A stretch of 16,554 nucleotides of DNA from Scatosoma sp045632625. Lineage in GTDB: Bacteria; Bacillota; Clostridia; Christensenellales; Borkfalkiaceae. Under the pieces are notes generated by a model. That model was not told the origin of the DNA. It saw only the letters and a list, made by a program, of their open reading frames with translations, and ran no database searches. This document shows positions 14,903 through 16,554 of the stretch, in pieces. The first letter of the stretch is position 1. Each line of letters begins with the position of its first letter. The position numbers and the translations under genes were made by a program. The stretch covers positions 1-16,554 of the forward strand of contig JAZQWZ010000058.1 of assembly GCA_045632625.1 (NCBI GenBank), read 5' to 3'.

Positions 14903-15787
14903 CTATCGCTTCTTTAAATATTTTATTGTTTTCGGTAAAGAAATCACCACTGCTTGAAACATATACGTTGCACATGCGATATACCGTTTCATGCGAAGAT
15001 AAGCGTACGCAATTACCATTTTATAACGAACTTTAATTTGTTTCTGTTCTTTTTTTGTAAATCTAGAAAAATTCTTTTTCTTATGCATATAGAGTTGCTT
15101 TTCTCCTGCTATCTTACCTTTTCCTGTAGAAACGCTCGCCTCTCTCCTGTGCACTACTGTTTGAACATAGCAATGATTATCATAGCAAAATTTTCCACCT
15201 TCCTCAATGGCCTTCTCCATCAAATAAAATTCGTCCCCCATACTCACACAATTAAAACCACCTATTTTTCTTAAATATGCCGTCTTAAACATCAAAGTGT
15301 TTGTACAGGTTAAATGATATAAATAATGATATTTAAACAACGCATCTGTCTGCATATCATCAATATATGCCCGGTCTCTTTTTTCAAGAAAATTACCATT
15401 TTCATCATATTGTTCTAAATCCGTCGTTGAAAAATCAGAATTTGTCGCCAACATTAACGAAAGCTGACTTTCTATCTTTTGCGGAAGATAATAATCATCA
15501 TCATCTAAAAACGTAATATATTCCCCTTTAGCAACACCGATGCCAACATCACGCGCCGCCGCCGACCCATGTGCACCATTATTATGAATTAAAACAACGT
15601 TTAGTGATGCCTTACATCCCTCTACAATCCTTGTAACTTTATCCACCCAAACACTTTCAATGCAATCATTCACAATAATAATTTCAAAATTTTTATAAGT
15701 TTGGTTTCCTAAAGAATTTAAAGCTCGTAATAATGATTCTTCCCTTTTGAATGTTGGCACTATTACACTTACTAAATTAGCACTCAT
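14903..15787 (-). CDS. Glycosyltransferase family 2 protein
   Basis: This 294-residue protein is a typical inverting GT2 enzyme. It starts with LVSVIVPTFKREESLLRALN (5-24), continues with NFEIIIVNDC (33-42), HNNGAHGSAAARDVGIGVAK (68-87) and the metal-binding GEYITFLDDDDYY (88-100), and has GDEFYLMEKAIEEGG (184-198), containing the likely catalytic-base region. VVHRREASVS (211-220) fits the His/Arg seen near the active site in related enzymes. The C-terminus is basic with a moderately hydrophobic stretch (about 256-285) that may associate with the membrane. AAGGTGG precedes the ATG by seven bases, and the gap to the initiating transferase gene is 48 bases. As the second gene of the visible unit, it may add the second sugar; that is inferred from order only. 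Confidence 0.93.
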   Translation of the reverse strand: MSANLVSVIVPTFKREESLLRALNSLGNQTYKNFEIIIVNDCIESVWVDKVTRIVEGCKASLNVVLIHNNGAHGSAAARDVGIGVAKGEYITFLDDDDYYLPQKIESQLSLMLATNSDFSTTDLEQYDENGNFLEKRDRAYIDDMQTDALFKYHYLYHLTCTNTLMFKTAYLRKIGGFNCVSMGDEFYLMEKAIEEGGKFCYDNHCYVQTVVHRREASVSTGKGKIAGEKQLYMHKKKNFSRFTKKEQKQIKVRYKMVIAYAYLRMKRYIACATYMFQAVVISLPKTIKYLKKR

Positions 15788-15835
15788 GCTCTATCCACCT
15801 TTCAATTACCCCACACTCTAATCTATTGTTATGCT

Positions 15836-16516
15836 TCAGATAACATCAGTCCCCGTATTAGGGCTTTCCCTGTTTTGCTCCTCAATTTGCACCACAGACC
15901 TATTCAACTCTCCAGTACCGCCTTCAACAACGCCGTCGCTTCTCAAAACCGAAAAAATTGTACCCCAAAAGCATTTCCAGTCCATAGCAAAACCTTTAAA
16001 TTTGCCTGCATTCAGTTTTTCCGCATACTCGCCATCAAGCTTTGCTTTTACAGGAATTTCAAGCTCATCACGCCCATTAATTTGCGCCCAACCAGTTAAT
16101 CCCGGTCGAATATCATTTGCGCCATACTTATCCCTTTCCTCCACCAAATCGTCTTGATTCCATAGAGCGGGACGAGGTCCAATAATCGACATTTGCCCCA
16201 CAAAAATATTAAATATTTGCGGAAGCTCATCTAATGAAGTCTTACGTAAAAAACCGCCTACTCTCGTAATCCATCTTTTAGGATCGGATAATTCATGCGT
16301 GGGCGCATCATGTGGCGTGTCTATCCGCATAGTACGGAACTTTAAAATCATAAAATGTTTCTTATTCTTTCCCACACGTTTTTGCTTAAATAAAACAGGG
16401 CCTTTGCTGTCCAATTTAATCACTACCGCAATGATTAACATCGGGAATAACAATACTAAAATAGCAAAAAAAGATAAAGCTATGTCAAAAAATCTCTTAA
16501 CAACTTTTTTATACAT
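15836..16516 (-). CDS. Polyprenyl-phosphate sugar-1-phosphate transferase (EpsL/WcaJ-type initiating enzyme)
   Basis: This 226-residue protein is a bacterial sugar transferase that attaches the first sugar-1-phosphate from a UDP-sugar to undecaprenyl phosphate, starting the lipid-linked unit. It has one N-terminal hydrophobic segment (about 12-33), typical of the short form without extra N-terminal helices, comparable to PglC. Motifs follow: VKRFFDIALSFF (6-17), GPVLFKQKRVGK (39-50), LKFRTMRID (58-66), the catalytic-dyad region RKTSLDELPQ (91-100, Asp96-Glu97), IIGPRPALW (111-119) and DIRPGLTGWAQINGR (135-149). The tail is polar and acidic. GGTGG lies eight bases before the ATG. Base composition resembles the housekeeping genes more than the following cassette. 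The sugar is not determined; many relatives use N-acetylated or diacetamido sugars. Confidence 0.94.
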   Translation of the reverse strand: MYKKVVKRFFDIALSFFAILVLLFPMLIIAVVIKLDSKGPVLFKQKRVGKNKKHFMILKFRTMRIDTPHDAPTHELSDPKRWITRVGGFLRKTSLDELPQIFNIFVGQMSIIGPRPALWNQDDLVEERDKYGANDIRPGLTGWAQINGRDELEIPVKAKLDGEYAEKLNAGKFKGFAMDWKCFWGTIFSVLRSDGVVEGGTGELNRSVVQIEEQNRESPNTGTDVI

Positions 16517-16554
16517 AAATTATGCCACCCACACTGTACTATTTGAAATAAAAT

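Larger units (their letters stand above)
7686..16516 (-). other. Surface polysaccharide biosynthesis locus (Wzx/Wzy type), eight genes, continues past right edge
   Basis: Eight minus-strand genes with gaps from 1 to 68 bases form one likely transcription unit. In order they cover initiation (sugar-1-phosphate transferase), chain building (three glycosyltransferases), polymerisation (Wzy-like), polyol-phosphate decoration (TagB/TagF-like), export across the membrane (Wzx-like) and a nucleotidyltransferase-fold protein. No promoter was seen before the first gene within the 38 bases available, so the unit probably starts further right. Chain-length control and sugar-nucleotide synthesis genes are not in the window. 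Genes from about 8877 to 15787 are distinctly A+T-richer than both ends. Confidence 0.85.

Noticed and set aside
1..16554. CRISPR array, tRNA, rRNA, insertion sequence, toxin-antitoxin or phage-defence genes
   Set aside because: No regular repeats, cloverleaf sequence, transposase, terminal inverted repeats or defence-type domains were recognised in any frame.

Overview
The window looks like a chromosomal piece of an anaerobic member of the Bacillota, most likely Clostridia. The evidence is the gene order yifB-dprA-topA next to rplS, consensus sigma-A-type promoters, strong GGAGG ribosome binding sites, a ribosomal-protein L19 leader of the low-GC Gram-positive type, and a sodium-pumping decarboxylase beta subunit. 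I cannot place it below class. No tRNA, rRNA, CRISPR array, insertion sequence or phage gene was seen.

Region 1 (1-3438, minus strand) is housekeeping. A promoter near 2861-2889 drives yifB/comM, dprA and the start of topA, which runs off the left edge. Upstream of it, rplS has its own TTGCCA-17-TATAAT promoter, a structured leader and an intrinsic terminator.

Region 2 (3439-7657) is an ion-transport block. On the plus strand, a two-gene operon encodes an OadB-type sodium pump subunit, with an unusually long loop, and a small one-helix OadG-like partner; no carboxyltransferase or biotin carrier is in view. It ends at a bidirectional terminator. Facing it is a minus-strand Ca2+/Na+ antiporter, and diverging from that is a cation diffusion facilitator whose metal-site motifs resemble manganese exporters. 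The pump could supply the sodium gradient that the antiporter spends, but this is inference.

Region 3 (7686-16516, minus strand, continuing past the right edge) is a Wzx/Wzy-type surface polysaccharide locus. In transcription order it encodes a polyprenyl-phosphate sugar-1-phosphate transferase that starts the lipid-linked unit, two GT2-like glycosyltransferases, a GT4 glycosyltransferase, a Wzy-like polymerase/ligase, a TagB/TagF-like polyol-phosphate transferase, a Wzx-like flippase, and an uncharacterised nucleotidyltransferase-fold protein. The genes are closely spaced and each has its own ribosome binding site. The middle genes (about 8877-15787) are clearly richer in A+T than the flanking genes, which suggests an exchangeable cassette. 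The product is probably a glycan carrying glycerol-phosphate or another polyol-phosphate.

I found no wholly new system that the sequence proves. The best leads are the long loop in OadB, the orphan OadB plus small-subunit operon, the nucleotidyltransferase-fold protein closing the polysaccharide locus, and the inverted repeat over the promoter of the metal exporter.
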